From NCBI GenBank assembly GCA_016789785.1, contig JAEUQE010000107.1, positions 1 through 27,811 on the forward strand: a stretch of DNA of 27,811 bases, written 5' to 3'. The stretch is from Bryobacterales bacterium. Its GTDB lineage: Bacteria > Acidobacteriota > Terriglobia > Bryobacterales > Bryobacteraceae. Below, piece by piece: positions 8,084 through 15,594 of this stretch (positions are counted from its first letter, which is position 1; every line of letters starts with the position of its first letter). The translations under genes and the position numbers were made by a program. The notes under the pieces were generated by a model that ran no database searches, was not told the origin of the DNA, and saw only the letters and a list, made by a program, of their open reading frames with translations.

Positions 8084-8084
8084 T
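8055..8084 (+). promoter_or_regulatory. sigma70-type promoter for the VWFA gene, overlapping the rluD stop
   Basis: TTGAGC (8055-8060), an 18-base spacer, and a perfect TATAAT (8079-8084). The -10 contains the TAA stop of rluD (8081-8083). Predicted transcription start is about 8091, giving a leader of about 14 bases to the ATG at 8105. Confidence 0.7.
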
Positions 8085-8104
8085 CGAATCAAGAAGCTTA
8101 TTCC

Positions 8105-9067
8105 ATGAAGTTGTCTTTGACCCTCAAGTTGTTTACCGGTCTTGCCAGCGTTACCGCGCTCGGACTGGGGATTTGGGCCCAGAACAATCCCTCCCCGCCT
8201 CAGCAAGCCAAGCCGATCGCCGACGATCCGCAGAGCCGCATCACGCTGGACGTCACTCGCGTGAACATCCTCTATACGGTTTCTGATAAAAAAGGCCGCT
8301 TCGTGACGAACCTCACGAAGGACGACTTCGACGTCTTCGAGAACAAGAAACGGCAAAACGTTTTGGAGTTTACCGCCGAGAGCGACCTGCCCTTGCGGCT
8401 CGCTCTGCTAATCGACACGAGCAACAGCGTCCGCGACCGCTTCCGTTTCGAACAGGAGGCGGCCATCGAATTCCTCAACAGTCTGATGCGTCCGCGTGTC
8501 GACCGCGCGATGGTGGTGAGTTTCGATACGGCTGCCGAGCTTGTTTCGGACCTTACCGACGATCACGAAAAGCTGGTGAAGGGAATTCGCGATCTCCGGC
8601 CGGGCGGTGGCACGGCGCTTTATGATGCGATCTTCAACGCATGCCGCGACCGGTTGATGAAGGATCAGCCCCGCCACAAGTTCCGCCGCGCAATTGTGAT
8701 TCTCAGCGACGGTGATGACAACCAGAGCCGCTATACCAGAGAGCAAGCCCTGGAAATGGCGCAGAAGGCCGACGTTGTGATCTACACGGTGTCGACGAAC
8801 ATCACCCGCATGGAATCTGACGGCGACAAGATTCTGAAGTATCTTTCGCAGGAGACGGGCGGGCTCGCGCTGTTCCCATTCAAGGTGGAGGATCTGGCAC
8901 AGTCCTTCGAGAACATCTCAAACGAGTTGAGGTCGCAGTACAATCTGCTGTACCGTCCTGAGCCGCTGCAGGCCGATGGGCTCTATCATATGGTCGACAT
9001 CAAGGTGAGGGCTCGTAAGGATCTGGTAGTCCGCGCAAGAAAAGGATATTACGCGCCTCGCATGTAG
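8105..9067 (+). CDS. secreted VWFA-related domain protein (acidobacterial type)
   Basis: A 320-residue protein with an N-terminal signal or anchor segment (hydrophobic residues about 5-25, ending near GIWAQ). Residues about 50-92 (VNILYTVSDKKGRFVTNLTKDDFDVFEN) are the characteristic beta-rich lead-in of the 'VWFA-related Acidobacterial domain' family. The von Willebrand A domain follows, with a complete metal-ion site: DTSNS (104-108), the GGGTALYDA threonine, and the ILSDGDDNQS aspartate. A C-terminal beta strand pair (VDIKVRARKDLVVRARKGYYAPR) is also typical. These proteins are abundant in Acidobacteria and are presumed to mediate protein-protein or adhesive contacts outside the cytoplasm; no specific partner is known. 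It has its own promoter over the rluD stop and is convergent with the 2H phosphoesterase gene, 45 bases apart. Confidence 0.9.
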   Translation: MKLSLTLKLFTGLASVTALGLGIWAQNNPSPPQQAKPIADDPQSRITLDVTRVNILYTVSDKKGRFVTNLTKDDFDVFENKKRQNVLEFTAESDLPLRLALLIDTSNSVRDRFRFEQEAAIEFLNSLMRPRVDRAMVVSFDTAAELVSDLTDDHEKLVKGIRDLRPGGGTALYDAIFNACRDRLMKDQPRHKFRRAIVILSDGDDNQSRYTREQALEMAQKADVVIYTVSTNITRMESDGDKILKYLSQETGGLALFPFKVEDLAQSFENISNELRSQYNLLYRPEPLQADGLYHMVDIKVRARKDLVVRARKGYYAPRM

Positions 9068-9112
9068 GCGCTCCCGCATGCCGATCCGCGTGTAAGGCAG
9101 GCGGAACTCGGC

Positions 9113-9691
9113 TTATCGCAGCCGGACTGGTACCGGGACTGGTTGGCGCTGCAATTCCACCGATGCAAGGTCGATCCAGTCGTTCCCGCCCGCGTTGCGC
9201 ACGAAGGTCAACCGCTCCACGGGGAACCGTCTGGAGTAAGGGGCCATGGCCCAGGCGCGCCGTGCGGACTCGACAACAGCGTCCACTGACTCCGCGGGAA
9301 CCTCCTGCGCCAGCGTGATGTGCGGATGGTACGGATAGGGCTCTTGATACGCCAGAGCTCCGGCGTTGAGCACACCGTGAAGCTCTGCCAGCGTGTCGCG
9401 GCCCTCGCCAAGTTCGATGTATATGACGTTGGTCTTCGGGAATACCCGAATCTCGAGCGCCTCCAACTCGAACACCGGTATGTGGCTGGTGTGATCCAGG
9501 ATGTGCTTCCACGCAAGCTCTTCCGTGGACGGAAGAAACCGTGGAGGCATCAGCGTGACGTGCGCATGTGGATCGCAGCCGGGAACGAGATCGAGCCGCA
9601 GGTCGTCCAGGAACTTGCCCAGCGGATCGGGGATATACGTGACGAGAGCGAACGAACCAGTTCGATCAATCCCGTTTGTACCAGAATGCAT
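9113..9691 (-). CDS. 2'-5' RNA ligase / 2H phosphoesterase superfamily protein
   Basis: A 192-residue protein from ATG 9691, carrying the two His-x-Thr motifs that define the 2H phosphoesterase fold: PHAHVTLMPP (H44-V-T46) and YHPHITLAQ (H124-I-T126). The family includes ThpR/LigT RNA ligases and cyclic phosphodiesterases acting on 2'-5' or 2',3'-cyclic phosphates, so a cytoplasmic role in RNA or nucleotide processing is likely, but the substrate is open. A TTG at 9751 would add 20 residues and overlap the stop of the waaA-lpxK gene; ATG 9691 is preferred because the family's conserved region begins shortly after it (ALVTYIPDPLG) and the extra residues look unrelated. A TATAAC (9720-9725, minus strand) upstream of ATG 9691 is a possible -10. 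It is probably the distal gene after waaA-lpxK. Confidence 0.85.
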   Translation of the reverse strand: MHSGTNGIDRTGSFALVTYIPDPLGKFLDDLRLDLVPGCDPHAHVTLMPPRFLPSTEELAWKHILDHTSHIPVFELEALEIRVFPKTNVIYIELGEGRDTLAELHGVLNAGALAYQEPYPYHPHITLAQEVPAESVDAVVESARRAWAMAPYSRRFPVERLTFVRNAGGNDWIDLASVELQRQPVPVPVRLR

Positions 9692-9734
9692 GGTTTCGAA
9701 AAGAGGCCAAACCTCAATGGTTATAGCACAAGGC

Positions 9735-12095
9735 TCATTGTCGAGGGACAAGGCGCGGTACTAGCCAGTTCCAAAACCGCTCTTCCGCGTCAATCTCAAA
9801 TCTCATACGAAGCCAGTACGCACTGACTCCTTGAAGTAGATGCGGCGTTTCCCTGGGTAGATTCACAAAGTCCTTCTCGGTCATGAGCAGGGCAGTGGCC
9901 CCGGAGGCGGCAGCCTGTGTCCGCAGCCGCTGAAGCTGACGCGGACGGTAGGACTCGTGGTCGCCGAAAGCCCACTGGAATCTGGGGCGCAGGTCGAGTT
10001 CCTTGAGCGTCTTCCAAAAGGACGCGGGATTTCCCAGCCCGCAAAACGCAGCCACTTCTTGATGGGGTAGTGCGGTGAGGGGCTCGACCCTCTCACCCGA
10101 AATGCTCACCCACTCGAGCGGCACCGTGCGGCAATAGAACACCGGCGCCGATGGCTGGTAGCGGCGCAGGCGATCTTCGAGACCTGGCCAGGAGTCAGGA
10201 CCGCTGCGGGTCACCAGGAAGCAGGACGCGCGGCGCAGCGCGCTGAGCGGTTCGCGCAAACGGCCCAGTGGAAACACGCCCCCGGCAAAGGGGTCGATGG
10301 CGTCGATGACGATGAGTTCCACGTCGCGCGCCAGGCGCCAATGCTGCAGCCCATCGTCAAGCAGAAACACTCCAGGCTTCCATCGCTCCTGAAGCATGCG
10401 CGCGCTCATGGCACGGTCGGCTCCAATGCCCAGCGCGGCGTGCCCGGCTCGAAGCAGGATCTGTCCTTCGTCGCCCGTGCGGGCCGTGCAGCATTCTTCG
10501 CCGGGCAACACGATGGTTTGCTTCTCCGGCGATCCCCGGCGATATCCGCGTGTGAGAATCGCCGGACGCAGACCGCGCGAGGCGAGGTGTTCGGCGAGAT
10601 AGCCCACCAGTGGCGTTTTGCCGGTTCCCCCCATTGCAAGTCCGCCGATGCTGACTACTGGAGCAGAGACCTTCTGTCGCTGGCGAAGCTTGCGGCTTCG
10701 ATCCAACGTCAGCCCTAGGCGCCACAGCCGGGAAAGCGGCCATAGGAACATGCGCGCCACGATCGTGCGATGCCGGCGCGGAACCGAATTCCGGTGCGCT
10801 TCCTGAATCGCGTCGAGAGCCCGGGTAACTGCGCCGCGCTTGGACTCCGCCAGGGTCTTCGCCCGCTGGCCAAGACCCGCCGCCGCTGCTTCGTCCTGAA
10901 GCAGCCTCGCCACCGCTGGACCAAGTTCCCGCGGTGAATCGATGCAGACAACGCACTTCTGACCGCGGAACTCCTCAGCGATGTCAGGGAAGTTCTCCAT
11001 ATGCGGGCCGATGATCACTGGTTTCGCGGCGAATGCTGGTTCCAGAATGTTGTGCCCGCCGCGGTGGGGCAGCGTACCGCCCATGAATACGACGGAGGCC
11101 AGCGGAAAGATGGAGGAGAGCTCGCCGATCGTATCGAGAAGCAGGACGCCCGGAAGCGGGAATTCATTGCCCTCGGTGATGCCGGAACGGCGCACAAAGC
11201 GGACCCCGGCGGACGCCAGTTTCGCGGCGGCCGTCTCAAACCGCTCAGGACGGCGCGGCACAAGAATGAGAAGCAGTTTCGGAAACTCGCGCGAAAGCTG
11301 TTCAAAGGCCGCGATCACGGCGTCATCCTCGTCGGGGTCGCCTTCTTCGAATGGCGGCATTGTGCTCGCCGCGATCCAGATGTGGCCTGGCATGCACGCG
11401 TCCACGAAAGCGCGAACAGCCTCGGGGATCTCGTTGTCGCGGATCTGAAAGTCGTACTTCAGATTGCCGGCGATCTCAAGCCGATCCAGCGGTGCGCCCA
11501 GTTCGGCATAGCGATCCGCCGCCTGCTGGTTCTGCGCGAGAATACGGTCGGGCCAGCGAAGCACTTCCTGAAATACCCAGCGCCAGCGGCGGTATGTGGG
11601 GATTGCGCGATCGGAGATGCGGCCGTTGACGATGACCAGGCCGCAGCCGAAGCGCTTCGCCTCGCGATAGAGATTTGGCCAGATCTCCGTCTCCATCACG
11701 ACCAGAAGCCTGGGACGCAGCCTCCGAAACACACGGCGTACGATCCAGCAAACATCAATGGGCGAATAGAAGATCCCATCCACAATCTGTCCCAGCCGGT
11801 CTTCGGCGAGCTGCCGTCCCGCTACGGTCGTCACTGAGACGAACAGCGGCGTCGCTGGCGATTGCGCCCTCAGCCGCCTCAGCAGTTCCACCGCGCTGAC
11901 AACCTCGCCCACCGACACTGCGTGCAACCAGATGCCGCCGGGAATCGTCGTATCAAGGGACGCCGGACCTTGTCCGAATCGCTCTCCAAGGCCCTTCCAG
12001 TAACGGGAATCTCGCAGCCCGCGCTTGAGGAAGTAGAGTAGGATCAGAGGGAAGGCGAGTGCGCCGAGAAGGCGATAAAGGAAATAGATGAACAC
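9735..12095 (-). CDS. waaA-lpxK: fused Kdo transferase (WaaA/KdtA) - tetraacyldisaccharide 4'-kinase (LpxK)
   Basis: One uninterrupted 786-residue frame joins two enzymes of lipid A/Kdo synthesis. Residues 1 to about 435 are a GT30 Kdo transferase: hydrophobic N-terminal anchor (1-24), GERFG (37-41), WLHAVSVGEV (56-65), ETEIWPNLYREA (135-146), and GGTLPHRGGHNILEPAF (339-355). Residues about 445-786 are LpxK: Walker A GGTGKTP (489-495), LTRGYRR (514-520), DDGLQHWRLARDVELIV (580-596), and a FGDHESY-like segment. LpxK phosphorylates the 4' position of disaccharide-1-phosphate to give lipid IVA, and WaaA then adds Kdo from CMP-Kdo, so the fusion joins consecutive steps at the inner membrane. Both halves look complete. 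The GTG start at 12095 matches the usual WaaA N-terminus and lies eight bases inside the opposing gene at 12088. Confidence 0.93.
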   Translation of the reverse strand: MFIYFLYRLLGALAFPLILLYFLKRGLRDSRYWKGLGERFGQGPASLDTTIPGGIWLHAVSVGEVVSAVELLRRLRAQSPATPLFVSVTTVAGRQLAEDRLGQIVDGIFYSPIDVCWIVRRVFRRLRPRLLVVMETEIWPNLYREAKRFGCGLVIVNGRISDRAIPTYRRWRWVFQEVLRWPDRILAQNQQAADRYAELGAPLDRLEIAGNLKYDFQIRDNEIPEAVRAFVDACMPGHIWIAASTMPPFEEGDPDEDDAVIAAFEQLSREFPKLLLILVPRRPERFETAAAKLASAGVRFVRRSGITEGNEFPLPGVLLLDTIGELSSIFPLASVVFMGGTLPHRGGHNILEPAFAAKPVIIGPHMENFPDIAEEFRGQKCVVCIDSPRELGPAVARLLQDEAAAAGLGQRAKTLAESKRGAVTRALDAIQEAHRNSVPRRHRTIVARMFLWPLSRLWRLGLTLDRSRKLRQRQKVSAPVVSIGGLAMGGTGKTPLVGYLAEHLASRGLRPAILTRGYRRGSPEKQTIVLPGEECCTARTGDEGQILLRAGHAALGIGADRAMSARMLQERWKPGVFLLDDGLQHWRLARDVELIVIDAIDPFAGGVFPLGRLREPLSALRRASCFLVTRSGPDSWPGLEDRLRRYQPSAPVFYCRTVPLEWVSISGERVEPLTALPHQEVAAFCGLGNPASFWKTLKELDLRPRFQWAFGDHESYRPRQLQRLRTQAAASGATALLMTEKDFVNLPRETPHLLQGVSAYWLRMRFEIDAEERFWNWLVPRLVPRQ

Positions 12096-12678
12096 GCGCA
12101 GTTTCTGCTTGTTACTTCTCCTGAGTATAGCCGCTCAGGGTGCGGACAAAGACAAGCGCTTCCGGGTGAATCCCGCATCCAGCTACCCGAACAAGCAGGC
12201 CGCATCGGGCCTGACTATTGCAGCAGTGCCTTTCACAACGGGGGAGCAGGCAAAGAGTGCCTTCGGCAAAGTGAATCCCTACGAGCATGGTGTACTGCCT
12301 GTGCTCGTGGTGATGCAAAACGACAGTGGCAAGGTGCTCCGGCTGAGTCACATGACGATGCATCTGGTGGGGCCCGACCGCTCGAAGGTGGAGGCCGTTC
12401 CACCGGGTGACGTGCAATATCTGGAAGGGCCGCAAAGGCCGAACTTCGGCGGCAGCCCGTTGCCGAATCCGTTCCCGCGCAAGAAGAAGAACAAGCTCGC
12501 CACACCCGAGATTGAAGGCCTTGGATTCCATGCGAAGATGTTGCCGGCCGGCGAATCGGCGCATGGCTTTGCGTATTTCCAGGCGGGCCTGCGGAAGGGG
12601 ACCACGCTCTACATTAGCGGCATCGTGGAAGCGGCCACTGGCAACGAGTTGTTGTTCTTTGAAGTGCCAGTCGAGTAG
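12088..12678 (+). CDS. secreted protein of unknown function
   Basis: A 196-residue protein with a clear signal peptide (MNTRSFCLLLLLSIAAQGADK; cleavage probably after Ala-Gln-Gly-Ala, about residue 19). The only cysteine (C7) lies within the hydrophobic core, not in a lipobox, so it is probably not a lipoprotein. The mature part is beta-rich with segments such as PYEHGVLPVLVVMQNDSGKVLRLS and MTMHLVGPDRSKVEAVPP, and a basic stretch (PFPRKKKNKLATPE, about 129-142). No family is recognised with confidence. The start is fixed by the signal peptide and by AGGA seven bases upstream. Its first eight bases overlap the start of the opposing waaA-lpxK gene, so any promoter must lie inside waaA-lpxK. 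A short hairpin follows its stop. Confidence 0.75.
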   Translation: MNTRSFCLLLLLSIAAQGADKDKRFRVNPASSYPNKQAASGLTIAAVPFTTGEQAKSAFGKVNPYEHGVLPVLVVMQNDSGKVLRLSHMTMHLVGPDRSKVEAVPPGDVQYLEGPQRPNFGGSPLPNPFPRKKKNKLATPEIEGLGFHAKMLPAGESAHGFAYFQAGLRKGTTLYISGIVEAATGNELLFFEVPVE

Positions 12679-12696
12679 AGCCGCTCCTGCGCGGCT
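12679..12696 (+). repeat. 6-bp perfect inverted repeat directly after a stop codon
   Basis: AGCCGC, six-base loop, GCGGCT starts immediately after the TAG at 12676-12678. There is no T-run afterwards; instead its last base is the first base of a TATAAT. It could be a weak terminator, an operator for the next gene, or chance. Confidence 0.4.
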
Positions 12697-12701
12697 ATAA
12701 T
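12696..12701 (+). promoter_or_regulatory. -10 element (TATAAT) of the serine hydrolase pair
   Basis: A perfect TATAAT ending 13 bases before the ATG at 12715, in the 36-base gap after the preceding gene. No convincing -35 is visible at 16-18 bases, so activity may need an activator. Expected leader is about seven bases. Confidence 0.5.
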
Positions 12702-12714
12702 CTCCAGAAGCCGC

Positions 12715-13923
12715 ATGCAACGCATAATTGTCGCCGCCCTGATTGCGGTGTGCACACTCGGTGCCGCCGAACCCGTCAAAGTGGATGTCCGTTCCAGTGG
12801 CTTGGATGCCGCTCGTTTGGCCGCCATTCCCCAACGCATGAAGCAGTTCGCGGATCGTGAGGACTTCGCCGGCGCCGTGACGCTTGTACAACGGCATGGA
12901 GCGCTGGGAAGCCTGGAGGCCGTGGGCTGGCAGGATCGTGAAAAGAAAACGCCGCTGGCCACGGACTCGATCTTCCAGGTGATGTCGATGACGAAGCCCG
13001 TCACCGCGGTAGGCATTCAGATTCTCATGGAAGAGGGACTGCTGGCGATCAACGACCCTGTGGAGAAGTACCTTCCTGAATTTCGAGGCCAGATGATGGT
13101 GGAGTCGCGCGACAAGGACCGCATTGTACTGCGCAAGCCGCCGCGCCCCATCACGATTCGTGACCTGCTCACGCACACTTCCGGTATGCCCGAGATGCCT
13201 CCCGACGGGCTCGGTGGCATTCAGCTCTACTACGACATGAAACGCACGCTGACCGATGCCACCATTTTCTTTTCCCAGATGCCGCTCCAGTTCGAGCCCG
13301 GAACGAAATGGCAGTACAGCAATCCTGGCATCGCGACACTCGGGCGCATCATTGAGGTGGTGAGCGGGCAGCCCTACGAAACATTTTTGGCCCGCCGTGT
13401 TTTTGAGCCGCTGGGCATGAAGGACAGCTTCTTCTTCCCTCCGGCGGACAAGAAGGCGCGGATTGCCTCGGTGTATGAGAAGCGCGAAGGCAAGCTGGTC
13501 AGCATGGGCGACCGGATCTATCGCAATGGCGCGAAGTACTCGATGCCGGAAGGCGGACTCTACTCGACGGCGCAGGACATGGCCGCGTTCTATCAACTGA
13601 TGCTGAACGGCGGCGTCTATCAGGGCAAGCGCATCCTCACGAAGTTCAGTACGCACGTGATGACCACACTGCACAGCGCGGGGACGGGAGCGAATTGGGG
13701 GCTCGGCTGGCAGTTGGCGCGCGGCGCGAACTCGACGCTGAACCTCTCATCGGAAGGGACCTTCGGGCATGGGGGCGCATTCGGCACCTATGGCTGGGTG
13801 GATCCGAAGAAGGATCTCGTTGCTGTGTTTCTCATTCAGAATCTCGGTTTCAGTGACGGTGGCGCCCGTGGCGTGTTCGTGGATATGGCGAACGCAGCGG
13901 TGTTGGACGAAGGAAGGAAGTAG
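12715..13923 (+). CDS. secreted serine beta-lactamase-like hydrolase (PF00144 family), copy 1
   Basis: A 402-residue protein with a signal peptide (MQRIIVAALIAVCTLGAAEP, cleavage about residue 18). It is a class C beta-lactamase/EstB/DD-peptidase-fold enzyme with all three active-site motifs: SMTK (S91-K94, nucleophile and general base), YSN (201-203), and HGG (352-354) in GHGGAFGTYGWVDP. HGG in place of the KTG of true AmpC enzymes is common in the esterases and peptidases of this family, so esterase, D-aminopeptidase or similar periplasmic hydrolase activity is more likely than antibiotic hydrolysis. Other conserved blocks are DPVEKYLPEF and LLTHTSGMP. A close paralogue follows after three bases, led by a strong ribosome binding site, so the two are co-transcribed. 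Confidence 0.9.
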   Translation: MQRIIVAALIAVCTLGAAEPVKVDVRSSGLDAARLAAIPQRMKQFADREDFAGAVTLVQRHGALGSLEAVGWQDREKKTPLATDSIFQVMSMTKPVTAVGIQILMEEGLLAINDPVEKYLPEFRGQMMVESRDKDRIVLRKPPRPITIRDLLTHTSGMPEMPPDGLGGIQLYYDMKRTLTDATIFFSQMPLQFEPGTKWQYSNPGIATLGRIIEVVSGQPYETFLARRVFEPLGMKDSFFFPPADKKARIASVYEKREGKLVSMGDRIYRNGAKYSMPEGGLYSTAQDMAAFYQLMLNGGVYQGKRILTKFSTHVMTTLHSAGTGANWGLGWQLARGANSTLNLSSEGTFGHGGAFGTYGWVDPKKDLVAVFLIQNLGFSDGGARGVFVDMANAAVLDEGRK

Positions 13924-13926
13924 AAC

Positions 13927-15156
13927 ATGAGACGCATGCACTTGATGTTGCTCGCGGCGGCCGCGGCTTTTGGTCTGATGCTTCAGGCCGAGCCGGTTGG
14001 CGACCTGAAGCAGGCTGGTCTTGACGCGCAGCGATTGGCGCGCATCGCGGAACGGATGAAAGGCTACGTGGATCGCGGCGAACTCGCGGGCGTGGTGACG
14101 CTCGTGTCGCGGCACGGAGTTGTGGGCACGCTCGATGCCGTGGGCTGGGCCGATGCGGTCAACAAGAAGCCGATGCGCACGGACTCGATCTTTCAAATCA
14201 TGTCCATGACGAAGCCGGTCTGCGCCACAGCGATCATGATGATGGTGGACGAGGGCAGGCTTGCGCTGAATGATCCGGTGGAGAAGCATCTGCCCGAGTT
14301 TCGCGGTCAGATGATGGTGGCTTCGCGCGAAGAAGGGCGCGTAAGTTTGGTAAAGCCCAAGCGTCCGATTACGGTGCGTGATCTGTTGACGCACACCTCC
14401 GGCATGACGGGTCCGCCTCCCGGACTGGCCGAACTCTACACGCGCATGGACATGTTGCTTGCCGATGCGGTGCGGGTGTTCGCGCAGCAGCCGCTGGAGT
14501 TCGAACCCGGAACGCGCTGGCTCTACAGCAACACGGGTATCGCGACACTGGGCCGTCTGGTGGAAGTCGCCAGCGGAATGAGCTTCGAAAAGTTCCTCGA
14601 GACGCGCATTTTCCAGCCGCTCGGCATGAAGGACAGCTTCCTGTTTCCGCCCGCGGACAAACTGGATCGCATCGTGGTGGTGCACAGCCACGCGAACGGC
14701 AAGCTGGTGGACGCCGCGCCGACGATTCTTGGAGGGGACTCACGCAAGTTCCGCAAGGGCGCGCGGTACTCCGCTCCCGAATTCGGCATGTATTCCACAG
14801 CCTCGGATCTGGCGGCTTTCTACAACATGATTCGCGCCGGTGGCGTGCACGCGGGCACCCGCCTTGTGTCGAAAGCGTCGGTGGACGTGATGACTTCACT
14901 GCACACCGGCGATCTGAAGGCGGGCCACAATCCCGGCACTGGCTTCGGCTTGGCGTGGGAAGTGACGAAAGAAGCGGCAGGCATGCTGAACCTGATGTCG
15001 GTCGGCTCGTATGGACATGGCGGAGCGTTCGGCACGCACGGCTGGGTGGACCCGGCGAAGGATCTGGTGGGCGTGTTCCTGATTCAGCATGCGGGCAACG
15101 CCGGAAATTCCAAGCAGGTGTTCATCGCAATGGCGGGCGCCGCTGTGCTCGAGTAG
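13927..15156 (+). CDS. secreted serine beta-lactamase-like hydrolase (PF00144 family), copy 2
   Basis: A 409-residue paralogue of the preceding gene; by eye about half of the residues are identical along the whole length, pointing to tandem duplication. It has a signal peptide (MRRMHLMLLAAAAAFGLMLQAEP), the SMTK nucleophile motif (S93-K96), YSN (200-202), and GHGGAFGTHGWVDP near residue 360. Differences concentrate in the region after LLTHTSGM (residues about 160-190) and before the HGG strand, where substrate contacts are expected in this fold, so the two enzymes may differ in specificity. The ATG follows the previous stop by three bases with GAAGGAAGG as ribosome binding site. The substrate is not known. 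A separate promoter follows for the next gene. Confidence 0.9.
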   Translation: MRRMHLMLLAAAAAFGLMLQAEPVGDLKQAGLDAQRLARIAERMKGYVDRGELAGVVTLVSRHGVVGTLDAVGWADAVNKKPMRTDSIFQIMSMTKPVCATAIMMMVDEGRLALNDPVEKHLPEFRGQMMVASREEGRVSLVKPKRPITVRDLLTHTSGMTGPPPGLAELYTRMDMLLADAVRVFAQQPLEFEPGTRWLYSNTGIATLGRLVEVASGMSFEKFLETRIFQPLGMKDSFLFPPADKLDRIVVVHSHANGKLVDAAPTILGGDSRKFRKGARYSAPEFGMYSTASDLAAFYNMIRAGGVHAGTRLVSKASVDVMTSLHTGDLKAGHNPGTGFGLAWEVTKEAAGMLNLMSVGSYGHGGAFGTHGWVDPAKDLVGVFLIQHAGNAGNSKQVFIAMAGAAVLE

Positions 15157-15175
15157 CTGCGAACTCGCGGAAGCA

Positions 15176-15203
15176 TTGATCGCGGGGGTAATCCTGCTAG
15201 AAT
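15176..15203 (+). promoter_or_regulatory. extended -10 promoter of the VOC-MFS unit, probably leaderless
   Basis: TTGATC (15176-15181), a 16-base spacer, and TAGAAT (15198-15203) preceded by TG one base upstream (TGCTAGAAT). The -10 ends seven bases before the ATG at 15211, so transcription would start at the start codon itself. No ribosome binding site is present, which agrees. Confidence 0.65.
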
Positions 15204-15210
15204 CACGTTG

Positions 15211-15585
15211 ATGTTTCAAGGACTCGAACATACGGCCATCGCCTCGCCGGACCCGAAGAAGCTCGCCCAGTGGTACTGCGACTACCTGGGCTTTCACATC
15301 AATTTCAGCTACGACGTTTTCTACTTCGTGAAAGCGCCGAACGGTTCCATGCTGGAGATCATTCCTTCGGAAGGCGAATTCACGCGCCCCGCGATGAAGG
15401 ATCCCGGCATCCGGCACCTCGCGATTGCCGTGGATGATTTCGATACCGCGCACGGCGTGCTGAAGCAGAAGGGTGTGAAGTTCCTCACTGAGCCATACAA
15501 CAATCAGGGCAACCGGCTCGTGTTTTTCGAAGACGGCGACGGCAACATCGTCCACCTGATCCACCGCGAAAAGCCGCTGCCGTAA
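15211..15585 (+). CDS. VOC family (glyoxalase/dioxygenase fold) protein
   Basis: A 124-residue cytoplasmic protein of the vicinal-oxygen-chelate superfamily, one chain with two beta-alpha-beta-beta-beta units. It begins GLEHTAIASPDPKKLAQWYCDYLGF, the usual first module with a metal-ligand histidine (H7); a mid-chain RHLAIAVDDF histidine and the C-terminal FFEDGDGNIVHLIHR segment, with an acidic residue before the end, complete the pattern. The family includes lyases, dioxygenases and resistance proteins, and short members like this cannot be assigned a substrate. ATG 15211 is chosen; a TTG one codon upstream is also possible. The MFS gene starts nine bases after the stop, so the two are probably co-transcribed, which could suggest detoxification plus export. 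That is inference. Confidence 0.85.
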   Translation: MFQGLEHTAIASPDPKKLAQWYCDYLGFHINFSYDVFYFVKAPNGSMLEIIPSEGEFTRPAMKDPGIRHLAIAVDDFDTAHGVLKQKGVKFLTEPYNNQGNRLVFFEDGDGNIVHLIHREKPLP

Positions 15586-15594
15586 GGTCTCCCC

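Noticed and set aside
9053..9071. 5-bp inverted repeat around the VWFA stop as a terminator
   Set aside because: Short stem, nine-base loop, no T-run on either strand; likely chance in GC-rich DNA.
12112..13674. 520-codon minus-strand frame antisense to the secreted protein and first serine hydrolase
   Set aside because: Its translation is rich in His, Arg and Gln with no motif, as expected for the shadow of a GC-rich gene; the plus-strand proteins have full signatures.
12715..15156. True antibiotic-hydrolysing class C beta-lactamases
   Set aside because: HGG replaces KTG and the family is functionally broad, so an antibiotic resistance call is not supported.
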